From: Sphingobacteriaceae bacterium
GTDB taxonomy: Bacteria; Bacteroidota; Bacteroidia; B-17B0; Aurantibacillaceae
Direction of reading: 5' to 3'
Assembly: GCA_002319075.1 (NCBI GenBank)
Contig: NVQB01000001.1
Location: forward strand, 2,542,001-2,606,000
DNA length: 64,000 nt
This document shows, in pieces, positions 42,986-50,726 of the stretch (its first letter is position 1; each line of letters opens with the position of its first letter). The notes below the pieces were generated by a model. It searched no databases. It saw only the letters and a program-made list of their open reading frames with translations, and had not been told where the DNA came from. Position numbers and translations under genes: made by a program.

Positions 42986-44986
42986 CTATTTTATAAAAAG
43001 TGTAATTTTTTCGGATTTAAAAACGTCGCCGTTGCGGTTATAAACTCTCAGTTGGTAGGTGTAATTTTTACCTAACTCTATGTCTTTGTCAGAATGAGAC
43101 ATTTCATCGAGCAGCCCTGTAACTGCAGACATTCCAGTTTCTCCTGTTTTAAGTTTGTAAATAACAGAACCTTTCACATGTGCTTCGTTCCTGAGTTTCC
43201 ATTTAATAATAACTTGTTTCTGTCGTACACTATAATTCACTTTGAAATCGGAAATGCGTAATTGATCATCGTCTTCTTCTAATCTTAACTTGAATTTAAG
43301 ATGATTGGAATTTTTGGATTTGTTGCCGGAACTATCCTGAGCTTCGATGTAATATTCATAGACACCGGTATCTTCTGCATTTCGGTCTGTAAAACGAAAA
43401 ATTACTCTGTCTAAAAGCTTCGCATTTAATTTTTTGTAAGAAGAGGATGAGTCGTTGAGATATTTTCTATAAATAGAATAACCGGCAAGATCAGGTTCGG
43501 CATTCGGAATCCATTCAACGATAATTTGTTTCTTCTCATTAAGAGAAACTGTTTTTAAAAAAGGCAGACCCGGTGAAGTAACGTCCGGCATGCTGGCAAT
43601 TGCGAAATCGGAATAGGCGCTACGGTTTAAACTTTTATCTACTGCCACAACTTTGTAAAGAAATTTGTTTTTAATTTTTTTGGCTAAAACATCGGTATAA
43701 GTATTTGAACTAAGTGGATCGGGAGTAATCTTCACGTAAGTATCCTCCGTATTTATATTTATGGTCCTGTAAACAAGATATCCTTTCAAATCTTTCTCCT
43801 GGTTCTTATTCCAATTTAAAACGATTCGACCCGAATCAGATTCTATGGTGAGGTTTTCTGGTTTTTGCGGAGGTTCATTGTCATATACTTCTATGTGAAA
43901 AGGATTGGATACAGTTTCGTTACTGTCTCTGTCTATACAAGAGACTGCGTACATGTATGAACCGAATTGCTGCACATGATCTATAAAGACAGAGTCTTCT
44001 AGGGCTACCGGTTGTTTGTTGAGCTTAATAAAGTCTGTATCGTTTTGTGTTGTTCGATAAATGTTAAAACCAAGAAGATCTTCCTCTTTATTTTTCTTTT
44101 TCCATTTGATAAAAACATTTTTACCATCCAAAGAATTGTAAATGCTGTCAGGTGACTTTGGCGGGTCGAGATCTTTCAGAAAAACAATTATAGGTTTGGA
44201 TAAAATAGATGCACTTCCAAAAAAGTCGATGGCTTGTAATTGATAATAATATTTAGTGTGAGGTTTTAATTTTCCATCTACAAAAAATTCTTCGCCGTAA
44301 ACCTCTTCATTGTTTTTATTTTTTATTTTGGAAAGAATGATTGGCTCTTTTGTTATTTGACGAAAGGTGCCTGTATCATTGATCTTTCGATATACGTTAA
44401 CACCGAAATAGGCGTCAGGTTCGGGCGTCCATTTAAAAGAAACTTTTTTGTTCCCGGTTTTTGTGATGACGTTTTGAGGAGCATCAATAGGCACATATTT
44501 ATCTGTTTTCAGCTTTTTAGAGATGCCAATTTCCGTTTCTCCGGAAGCAGTGTGAGAAGTTACTTTGTATTCATATTCTTTTCCTTTTATTGCCGTTATG
44601 TCGTCGTAACGTATACCCAGATAGTTAGAAAAGGCATCGCTTTTAAATGATTTTACAAGTACAGCCAATAAAGCCAGATCTTTTATATTCGCTTGAGATG
44701 CGGCGAGTTCCAGGTAACTTTTAAGTTCTTTGTCTTGTCGCAATTCTTCTTCTGAAACTTCGTAAGATTTGTACAAGACAGGTTGAGCATTTATTTTGTC
44801 CCAGTTTGTCGCTGTAATTTCCTTACGGTAAATAGTATATCCCATGCTATTTATTATCGAAGGACAGTACCATTTTATCTGCACCACGTTTTGGTTGTTC
44901 GGACTAACGCGGCACAGCACGGTATTTTGACTCCAGGTTTGGAAACAAACAAAAATCAAAACGGCGTGTATCACTAATCTCTTCAT
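42986..44986 (-). CDS. exported fibronectin type III repeat protein
   Basis: A 666-residue protein with signal peptide 1-19 (QTWSQ). It is built from about six fibronectin type III-like sandwiches; recurring marks are FKWTPEPDAYFGVNVYRK, IKWKKKNKEEDLLGFNIYR, LNWNKNQEKDLKGYLVYR and VEWIPNAEPDLAGYSIYRK, each followed by YYYxLxAxD-type strands. Residues 85-130 form an unusual helical insert in the first repeat (EEELRQDKELKSYLELAAS). There is no T9SS tail, so it probably stays in the periplasm or at the inner face of the outer membrane. One base separates it from the upstream gene. Function unknown; a scaffold for assembly is an inference. Confidence 0.83.
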   Translation of the reverse strand: MKRLVIHAVLIFVCFQTWSQNTVLCRVSPNNQNVVQIKWYCPSIINSMGYTIYRKEITATNWDKINAQPVLYKSYEVSEEELRQDKELKSYLELAASQANIKDLALLAVLVKSFKSDAFSNYLGIRYDDITAIKGKEYEYKVTSHTASGETEIGISKKLKTDKYVPIDAPQNVITKTGNKKVSFKWTPEPDAYFGVNVYRKINDTGTFRQITKEPIILSKIKNKNNEEVYGEEFFVDGKLKPHTKYYYQLQAIDFFGSASILSKPIIVFLKDLDPPKSPDSIYNSLDGKNVFIKWKKKNKEEDLLGFNIYRTTQNDTDFIKLNKQPVALEDSVFIDHVQQFGSYMYAVSCIDRDSNETVSNPFHIEVYDNEPPQKPENLTIESDSGRIVLNWNKNQEKDLKGYLVYRTININTEDTYVKITPDPLSSNTYTDVLAKKIKNKFLYKVVAVDKSLNRSAYSDFAIASMPDVTSPGLPFLKTVSLNEKKQIIVEWIPNAEPDLAGYSIYRKYLNDSSSSYKKLNAKLLDRVIFRFTDRNAEDTGVYEYYIEAQDSSGNKSKNSNHLKFKLRLEEDDDQLRISDFKVNYSVRQKQVIIKWKLRNEAHVKGSVIYKLKTGETGMSAVTGLLDEMSHSDKDIELGKNYTYQLRVYNRNGDVFKSEKITLFIK

Positions 44987-44987
44987 T

Positions 44988-46718
44988 TTACTTTGCCCTT
45001 TTTTTTAACGTGACACCAAAATTATAGACGTAAGAAAGTGAAGCCCTCATCTCACTGAATTGTTGAGCAGTTTGTTTTACCGCGTTTTTTTTGAGGTAAG
45101 AGTAATTTGCTTTTAAGGATTGACATTTATCGAGAGTAAAACTAAAATTGAAGGCATAGGTTTGATTTTTGTTTAAGATCTCGCCATCGATAAAGGTATT
45201 TTGGAAACCTGCATTTAGCTGGAGACGGATTTTGTTTTTGAATAAAGATTTTTGAATTCCGAAATTCGGACCATACCCTTCATTCACTCCCTGACCTTGG
45301 CTTGTTGCTTTATTGTATAGTCCTGCTACTGTTAAACCGAAACCCAAGTCAATTAAATTGGCCGTATAAGAGAACGTTTCGTTAAAAAAAGTAGTAAGGC
45401 CCTGCTTATTTCCACCGGATTCCTGGTAGGTAGCGCTGTTGCTTAAAGTGTGTTTAATTTTCTTTTTACCAAAAGCATAACTTGCATTTAATCCTTCGTT
45501 TTGCGTTAGCTGAACGAATTTTATGGAGTCTGTAAAAACATCTCTTACAGGTAGGGTATTTGAACTAAAATTAGAATAGTTTGCACTAAGATTGAGATTG
45601 GAAGTAATATTGCAGGAAACGTTCAGAGAACCAATGATTCTTTGTGAAGTCATCACCTGAATTTTATCAAGGTTGTTCTTTTGAACTCCCGAAGCTGCGC
45701 TGATGGAGATCTTGTTTTTTAATAGACTAAAATTTGTATTCAATGAGAATTCTTCAATGTCATTGGTAAGAAAAATAGCACCAAGTGTTTTGTAATCTGG
45801 ATCAATACGTTTGTATTTAAATCCTAGAAGGTATTTACCAGGTGTAAAATCAATACCGGCGGTTATGGCTTTATCGTAATGTGAAGATGTGCGTGGTGAA
45901 TAGATTTGATTAATGTAAGTGAACCGCTCTATTTTGTATAGTTCGTCGAAAAGATTTTTTGTATAAAGGCTGTAGGCCAGATGTCCATTAACACTAATAA
46001 ATTTGGTTATTTTTTGTTTGGTCCCTAACGCAAAGATCTGGTTTTCCTGTGGCGTAACGTTTAGAGACGTATCGAAGGCTAAAGAATGGATATTGTCTTG
46101 TATTTTTAAGAAGATAAATTCTCCATAATTATTTTCGGAACCTACTTTTATTTTTCCACCGCCACCCCAGCGCTCGTAAGCAGGCATACTCACAACAATT
46201 CCGTCTACGCCCCCTTTTGGAATAGCTTTCTCGAAACGCCCGTAAAAACCCGCACCACTCACCAAATATTTTTTAGGTTTAACTTCCAACCCTCCTCCTA
46301 AAAACATAGCACCTGACAAAGTGTATTCTGAAAATTCAAGAGATCTGAATCCAGCGTGAACAGTAATCCAGCGGTACTGAGGGCTGATTCCGAATTGATT
46401 GAACGGTTGACTAAACTTATCCAAACCTGACGAGTAATTTTTGTCCTGCTGGGTTATTACGGCGGTAAAAGGCACATTTACCTTATTAAAAAGTGTGAGA
46501 TTAAGATTTGCATTTAGGGTCCAGTAAAAAGGATCGCGGCGTGGCGCAATGCCATCGGCTTTGTAAAAAACCATATTTGCCGCTATAGAACCAGTGACAG
46601 ATAATGGAACTTCATTGGGAATGTTTTTTACATTTCGCAATGTCTGTTCCACATCCTGAGCAAAACCTTTATTGAGTATCATAAAGAGTGAAATCGGTAT
46701 TGTAATTCTATAAATCAA
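44988..46718 (-). CDS. predicted outer-membrane beta-barrel, first gene of the six-gene operon
   Basis: A 576-residue protein with a signal peptide ending at GFAQ. The mature part is almost wholly amphipathic beta strands alternating with short turns (FISVNGHLAYSLYTK, KYLLGFKYKRIDPDY, LNLSANYSNFSSNTL), ending in SLSYVYNFGVTLKKRAK; an outer-membrane barrel is the simplest reading. It matches no named porin I recognise and lacks a TonB plug. The start codon is TTG; the next Met would cut the signal peptide in half. A TAATTTAG box (46724-46731) ends 5 nt before the TTG. It could anchor or export the products of the five genes that follow. Confidence 0.75.
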   Translation of the reverse strand: MIYRITIPISLFMILNKGFAQDVEQTLRNVKNIPNEVPLSVTGSIAANMVFYKADGIAPRRDPFYWTLNANLNLTLFNKVNVPFTAVITQQDKNYSSGLDKFSQPFNQFGISPQYRWITVHAGFRSLEFSEYTLSGAMFLGGGLEVKPKKYLVSGAGFYGRFEKAIPKGGVDGIVVSMPAYERWGGGGKIKVGSENNYGEFIFLKIQDNIHSLAFDTSLNVTPQENQIFALGTKQKITKFISVNGHLAYSLYTKNLFDELYKIERFTYINQIYSPRTSSHYDKAITAGIDFTPGKYLLGFKYKRIDPDYKTLGAIFLTNDIEEFSLNTNFSLLKNKISISAASGVQKNNLDKIQVMTSQRIIGSLNVSCNITSNLNLSANYSNFSSNTLPVRDVFTDSIKFVQLTQNEGLNASYAFGKKKIKHTLSNSATYQESGGNKQGLTTFFNETFSYTANLIDLGFGLTVAGLYNKATSQGQGVNEGYGPNFGIQKSLFKNKIRLQLNAGFQNTFIDGEILNKNQTYAFNFSFTLDKCQSLKANYSYLKKNAVKQTAQQFSEMRASLSYVYNFGVTLKKRAK

Positions 46719-47112
46719 CGGGCCTAAATTAAATTAAAAACCCTGGTATGCTGAGTACGAAGGCCCATTAAGAGCGTTAATTAAGACGGAGAGTTAGCAC
46801 CTGACAACAAGGGAAATGAAACTGTCGATGAACAAAAAATATTTTAACGGATTTATTTTGCAACCTGGAAAGACTTTTTTTAAACAGATATTAGAATGGG
46901 ATTAGAAGGCGGTAAGGGCCGTAAAAACTGACTTTTTGTACTTTGTTGACGTGTGGATAAAAAATTTGCTAAGTCTGGCGTTGCTTTTGCGGTAAACAGA
47001 TATACCTCAGTACTTACAGTTATGTACAAAAGTTCAGCTTTGTCTACAGAAAAAATTGTATCTTTTGCCCATCCCAAATAATTTTTGATAGATAAATTTT
47101 AATTTTTTTAGA
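46719..47112. other. 394-bp divergent intergenic region
   Basis: Between the six-gene operon (minus) and the solo HTH gene (plus). It holds the operon's -7-like box TAATTTAG (minus, 46724-46731) and, for the plus gene, TATCTTTT(G) at 47059-47067 preceded by TTTG at 47039-47042. A 65-codon minus-strand frame at 46880-47077 has no support. No RNA gene seen. Confidence 0.5.
46724..46731 (-). promoter_or_regulatory. -7-like element of the six-gene operon
   Basis: TAATTTAG on the minus strand, one mismatch to TAnnTTTG, ending 5 nt before the TTG start at 46718. The same TAnnTTAG variant precedes the genes starting at 10043 and 16345. Confidence 0.35.
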
Positions 47113-47334
47113 ATGATAGCATTAACTACCAAAGAAACTAAGATCTTAAAAATGGTTTGCGACGATAAAAGTAACATGGAGATCGCTACCAAATTAAAAG
47201 TAAGCCTCAGGTATACCGAGAAACTAAAAACAAAACTCTACGCAAAAACCAAAACCAGCTCCAATGTGGGCCTTTTAAAATGGGCAGTGATAAATAAACT
47301 CTACGTTATCAAAAAAAAGCAGAAAGCTAAGTAG
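47113..47334 (+). CDS. stand-alone LuxR-type HTH protein
   Basis: A 73-residue protein made of little more than a LuxR/GerE helix-turn-helix: LTTKETKILKMVCDDKSNMEIATKLKVS, then RYTEKLKTKLYAKTKT as recognition helix region, and VGLLKWAVINKLY as the last helix. It lacks a receiver domain. In family members this fold binds DNA as a dimer; solo versions may act constitutively or pair with other regulators. Its HTH is close in pattern to that of the response regulator 350 bp downstream. It is divergent from the six-gene surface operon, which makes that operon a possible target (inference from position only). Confidence 0.8.
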   Translation: MIALTTKETKILKMVCDDKSNMEIATKLKVSLRYTEKLKTKLYAKTKTSSNVGLLKWAVINKLYVIKKKQKAK

Positions 47335-47505
47335 TGTAGTTTGTAAATGGGGAATTCAATCGAATAAAGTTCAACACTTATTCCCTTATTATACTCACTT
47401 ATTCTGTTGTGATTTTAACAAACGGTTAAAGTACATGGCACGTCCTGCAAACAGAGTTTTAAGGTCTGTCAAACGGCACTGCACAGTCAAAAATCAGCAA
47501 GCTCT

Positions 47506-47609
47506 GAAAGAGCGGTGCTTAAAGCCATCAGCTCTAAATACAGCCATTATCTAAACCTGCAATTAAGGCAGAGCTATGGGCAGTACTTCCGGGTTTTAAG
47601 CACTCTTTC
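47506..47609. ncRNA. long imperfect inverted repeat, candidate structured RNA
   Basis: In the 353-bp gap 47335-47687. The left arm GAAAGAG-cgg-TGCTTAAA-GCCATCAGCTCT (47506-47535) pairs with the right arm AGAGCTATGGGC...TTTTAAGCACTCTTTC (47570-47609) with small bulges. The left arm can instead fold on itself (GCTCT-gaa-AGAGC at 47501-47513). It could be a small RNA, part of the HTH mRNA, or a decayed repeat. Confidence 0.3.
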
Positions 47610-47642
47610 ACCAGTGGTATAGGTGAGTTATAAAATTTTGAA

Positions 47643-47650
47643 TACATTTG
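47643..47650 (+). promoter_or_regulatory. -7 element for the response regulator
   Basis: TACATTTG is a perfect TAnnTTTG match, 37 nt before the ATG at 47688. No clear -33 TTG at the right distance. Confidence 0.5.
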
Positions 47651-47687
47651 AGTTGTACTCTGTATATCACACACAAACAACTACAAC

Positions 47688-48323
47688 ATGAGTTCAACCC
47701 AAATTATTTTTACAGACAATGTAGAAAGATACAGGACGTCTGTACTCCAGGATTTAAAAAAATTCAACATTACCTGCATAGGTGAGGCATCTAACGGATT
47801 GGAGCTTTTACGCCTGCTTAAAGACAAGCGTCCCGATGTTGTGCTGCTCGATCTTCAAATGCCCGTGATGAATGGAAGTGAGACATTAAACAAGATAGCC
47901 GAAGAATTTCCTTACACCAATGTAATAATACTCAGCATGTACTACGAACCCCTGTTGGTGGAAGATTTTATAAGAAGAGGAGCGAAGGGATACATTGCAA
48001 AAGAGGAACTTCTGGATATCAGGATTCTTTCAGAAGCCATTGAAACGGTAAAAAACGGGGGAATATTTATTTATCCAAAGTCTGCCGCATTAGACGAAAA
48101 GGCTATAAAGTACACGCAAAAGCAAAAGGAGATAACGCCCTTTATGTGCCAGGGATTTACCAATGAACAGATTGCCGCGGAGATGAATGTGAGTGTGCGT
48201 GCGGTAGAAAAACTCAGGAGTAAAATATATGTAAAGGTTGAAGGAGAAAAAGCCATTGACTTTTATCGCTATGCCTTTTCTAAAGGATTGCAGTTTTTAA
48301 AAGTAATACGCAGAAGTAAATGA
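47688..48323 (+). CDS. NarL/LuxR-family response regulator
   Basis: A 211-residue two-component regulator. The receiver domain (about 4-120) has the phosphoacceptor Asp55 in VVLLDLQMP, the switch Ser in NVIILSMYY, and the conserved Lys in GYIAKEE. The LuxR-type HTH (about 142-205) reads KEITPFMCQGFTNEQIAAEMNVS then VRAVEKLRSKIYVKV. The acidic pair after the first strand is weak (TDNVERY), so phosphorylation should be tested rather than assumed. No histidine kinase is in the window. Its stop overlaps the next ATG (ATGA), coupling it to a GNAT acetyltransferase. Confidence 0.9.
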   Translation: MSSTQIIFTDNVERYRTSVLQDLKKFNITCIGEASNGLELLRLLKDKRPDVVLLDLQMPVMNGSETLNKIAEEFPYTNVIILSMYYEPLLVEDFIRRGAKGYIAKEELLDIRILSEAIETVKNGGIFIYPKSAALDEKAIKYTQKQKEITPFMCQGFTNEQIAAEMNVSVRAVEKLRSKIYVKVEGEKAIDFYRYAFSKGLQFLKVIRRSK

Positions 48324-48823
48324 AGGAACCTATTTACAGGAGAGCAGTCCTATCTGACATACCACAGCTTTGCGCCTTAGGCCTCGCATCCTACGGGCAG
48401 TTTAAGCAAACGCTGGGCGAAGAGTGGAAAAAAATGGAGGCCGGGATCGGCAATTCACAAACCTATACCAAACTTTTAGAAGTAGGGGTAGGCTTTGTCT
48501 GCGAACAAAATGATAAACTTCTGGGTATGGCATTTTTGGTGCCGAGAAATAATCCTGTGGGATTTTTTGAAGCAGGCTGGTCGTATATTCGGTTGGTTGG
48601 TGTGCTGCCAGAGCACGGTGGCCAGGGCATAGGCAAAGAACTTACAAAACTTTGTATTAAGCAGGCCAAAGAGAGTGGCGAAGAAATTATTGCCCTGCAT
48701 ACCTCTGAGTTTCAGAATGCTGCGCGGCACATTTATGAAACTATAGGATTTACAAAATTAAAAGAGATCGATAAACTCTTCAATAAACGGTATTGGATCT
48801 ATACTTTAAATTTAAAGGCCTGA
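48320..48823 (+). CDS. GNAT-family N-acetyltransferase
   Basis: A 167-residue acetyl-CoA-dependent acyltransferase of the GNAT fold. The acetyl-CoA pyrophosphate loop is visible in LVGVLPEHGGQGIGKELTKL (about 91-110), followed by strand IIALHTSEF and the ARHIYETIGFTKLKE motif near the end. The acceptor is unknown. Its ATG overlaps the response regulator stop by four bases, an uncommon pairing that suggests a shared regulatory output. It ends immediately against the stop codon of the convergent aminotransferase gene, with no base between. Confidence 0.9.
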   Translation: MKEPIYRRAVLSDIPQLCALGLASYGQFKQTLGEEWKKMEAGIGNSQTYTKLLEVGVGFVCEQNDKLLGMAFLVPRNNPVGFFEAGWSYIRLVGVLPEHGGQGIGKELTKLCIKQAKESGEEIIALHTSEFQNAARHIYETIGFTKLKEIDKLFNKRYWIYTLNLKA

Positions 48824-50014
48824 CTAGTTGCCTGCGTGTTCGCTAACTTCAATAAAATCGGTAACCTCAATAACTTCTTTTAGTGCCATATACAAATGGT
48901 CGAGGTCGGCCTGAGAGTTAAAGCCATTGATAGAGTAGCGCAGGTAACATTTTTCGCGGTGACGCATTACCGGAATTTCGATAGCGTATGTTTGAAATAA
49001 GTAGCGCTGTAATCTTTCTGCGCTTAAAGGTTTTATAGGTATACTAAGCATTTGTACCAGGAATTCGTCATTAACCGGACATAAAGGTTTAGAGCCTAAA
49101 AGATCACAGAAGCGTAAAGCATTTTTCTGTACTAACGCCCTGCAGTTTGACGCAACCTCGTCCCAATTGTTTTCCTTCATAAACTGTAATGCTTTTGGAA
49201 CAGTTAAGAAAGAAGAATATTCGCGCGTGCCCTGCATCTGGTGGTAGTCGAGAAATTGTGAAGCAGAAGGAAATTCGGCCTCGTAGCCCCAGCTAACCAC
49301 CAAAGGATCGAAGAGGTGTTGCAGTGCTTTTGTAACATATAAAAAAGAACAGCCTTTCGGTGTCAACATCCATTTGTGGCAGGCGCCTGTATAAATGTCT
49401 GCTTTTAGTTCTGCAAGGTTTAATGGAATTTGTCCGGGTGCATGTGCACCATCTACTATAGTAATCAGTCCTTTTTCTTTAGCTATTTCGCAAATTTCTT
49501 TTACCGGTAATAGTAAAGCTGTAGAGCTGGTAATATGGCTTATAAATATGGCTTTTGTTTTTGGAGTGAGGCCTTTAAAAAAGTTTTCAATAAAAGCTTC
49601 TTTTGTAGTTAAGGGTAAAGTTATGGCTTGCTGAATATACTTTGCGCCGGCTTTCCTGGTATAGTAGCTCCAGGTGCGGTCGAGCGCGCCATATTCAAGG
49701 TCTGTACTTAATACTTCATCGCCGGCATTTAATTTTAAACTCTTCGCTATAATATTCAGCGCATACGAAGGATTGGTTACAAAAACCAGGTCGTCTGCAG
49801 CACAACCAACGTAGGCACCCAAAGCTTCTCGCGATTCTTTCAAATACTTCAGGCTGTTAACCGTAATAAACTGCACGGGCTCATATTCAAGCTCCATTTG
49901 AAATTTCTGGTAGTCCTCAAAAATTTCTTTCGGACAAGCGCCGAAAGATCCGAAATTGAGATAAGTGACTTCAGGATTAAGAAGAAATTTATCTTTTAGG
50001 TTAAGCGTTGACAT
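48824..50014 (-). CDS. class V aminotransferase, isopenicillin-N-epimerase-like
   Basis: A 396-residue PLP enzyme of the cysteine desulfurase/epimerase fold, cytoplasmic. The PLP Lys214 lies in GACHKWML, and the cofactor-binding Asp188 and His191 in VDGAHAPGQ. FGSFGACPKEI near the start and TREYSSFLTVPKAL in the middle are typical of the CefD-like subgroup of Bacteroidota. It has no C-terminal Cys active-site loop, so a desulfurase role is unlikely. The substrate is unknown; kynureninase-like or epimerase reactions are possible. Confidence 0.86.
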   Translation of the reverse strand: MSTLNLKDKFLLNPEVTYLNFGSFGACPKEIFEDYQKFQMELEYEPVQFITVNSLKYLKESREALGAYVGCAADDLVFVTNPSYALNIIAKSLKLNAGDEVLSTDLEYGALDRTWSYYTRKAGAKYIQQAITLPLTTKEAFIENFFKGLTPKTKAIFISHITSSTALLLPVKEICEIAKEKGLITIVDGAHAPGQIPLNLAELKADIYTGACHKWMLTPKGCSFLYVTKALQHLFDPLVVSWGYEAEFPSASQFLDYHQMQGTREYSSFLTVPKALQFMKENNWDEVASNCRALVQKNALRFCDLLGSKPLCPVNDEFLVQMLSIPIKPLSAERLQRYLFQTYAIEIPVMRHREKCYLRYSINGFNSQADLDHLYMALKEVIEVTDFIEVSEHAGN

Positions 50015-50119
50015 TCTTAAAAAATCTACTGTAGGTGGTTAAAACAAAAATATAAATTTAAATTGTGAAACAGTCTTAAAGTCCAAAAGAGTTCATATCT
50101 GAGTGGTTTTTGTTGATTA

Positions 50120-50298
50120 TTGAGGCCGATCCTCAACTCCTGTTTACTTAACCTGTAACAGGCTCAAAAACGTCTGAAGTCTTTACCCTGCCCGGGTTAA
50201 CACGTAGTGGCTCGCAGTTGCAGGAGCAGAAGTGTGTCACCGGGCAGGATAAGAGCTCCTGGATTGTATAACCTTCGTTAAACAAACTAGTGTTTAAC
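50120..50298. ncRNA. multi-hairpin region, candidate structured RNA or repeat
   Basis: In the 328-bp gap 50015-50342, GC-rich against its surroundings. Hairpins in order: TTGAGG/CCTCAA (50120-50136); CCTG/CAGG near 50152; a long one, TTACCCTGCCCGG (50183-50195) with CCGGGCAGGATAA (50240-50252), one mismatch in 13 pairs, enclosing AACAC/GTGT and GCTC/GAGC; and GTTAAACA/TGTTTAAC (50277-50298). No reading frame fits. Strand cannot be set. The long hairpin alone would be called in most genomes; expression is unproven. Confidence 0.4.
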
Positions 50299-50324
50299 CT
50301 GGCAGAAAAAAATAGCATCGCGCC

Positions 50325-50339
50325 GATGTTAAGGCCAGC
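50325..50339 (+). repeat. dispersed copy of the tandem-array core
   Basis: GATGTTAAGGCCAGC is identical to the core of the 14.3-kb repeat units. As there, it forms the right arm of a hairpin (CATCG-cgc-CGATG, 50316-50328), with different stem bases that still pair. Confidence 0.6.
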
Positions 50340-50342
50340 ACC

Positions 50343-50507
50343 TTAATCAATCATATCAAAAAAACACGAAATGCCGGCACCCGCAGGTTGCATGCTATAC
50401 ATGTGTTTTACATTTTTAAAAATGTTGCTTACGACTATAGCTGTTGTAAAAAGAATAGCAGCTAAAATAAAGGTGTGTACCAATGATTTAAAAGTTAAAG
50501 ATTTCAT
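50343..50507 (-). CDS. 54-residue small membrane protein
   Basis: ATG to TAA encodes a short protein: basic start MKSLTFKSL, one hydrophobic segment FILAAILFTTAIVVSNIF (about 13-30), a short Lys/His stretch, and a polar tail with a single Cys in AGAGISCFFDMID. It was not matched to any family. Support for it being real: a perfect TAATTTTG promoter box (50533-50540, minus) 25 nt upstream, a normal A-rich leader, and a signal-anchor-like composition. It would sit in the inner membrane with the tail outside or inside depending on topology. Confidence 0.55.
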   Translation of the reverse strand: MKSLTFKSLVHTFILAAILFTTAIVVSNIFKNVKHMYSMQPAGAGISCFFDMID

Positions 50508-50532
50508 TTGCGTTTGTTTTTGTTTGTGAGGT

Positions 50533-50540
50533 CAAAATTA
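50533..50540 (-). promoter_or_regulatory. -7 element for the 54-residue gene
   Basis: TAATTTTG on the minus strand, a perfect TAnnTTTG match 25 nt before the ATG at 50507. Confidence 0.45.
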
Positions 50541-50618
50541 CATCCCGCTAAGGCCTGGTGAAAACGACAAATCGCCTGCAAAAACAAGTTTTTAAGGAGA
50601 AGTAGAAAAGCATGGCTT

Positions 50619-50645
50619 AAACACCGCTCAAAAGGTGTTTTTTTT
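50619..50645 (+). terminator. orphan plus-strand terminator-like hairpin
   Basis: AAACACC pairs with GGTGTTT around GCTCAAAA, followed by further T's (eight in a row from 50638). The T-tract points to the plus strand, yet no plus-strand gene lies upstream within 1.7 kb. On the minus strand it could weakly end the 50727 gene. Confidence 0.5.
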
Positions 50646-50726
50646 CAGGAGACAATTAGGAAAGGCTGCAAATTTGCATTTATCGCAAATCTATCCGCTC
50701 AAAAATGCAGAATACAGCAAAGAAAT

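Noticed and set aside
46880-47077. 65-codon minus-strand frame as a gene
   Set aside because: No signal peptide, promoter, or domain, and it lies inside a divergent promoter region where the solo HTH gene's own box sits.
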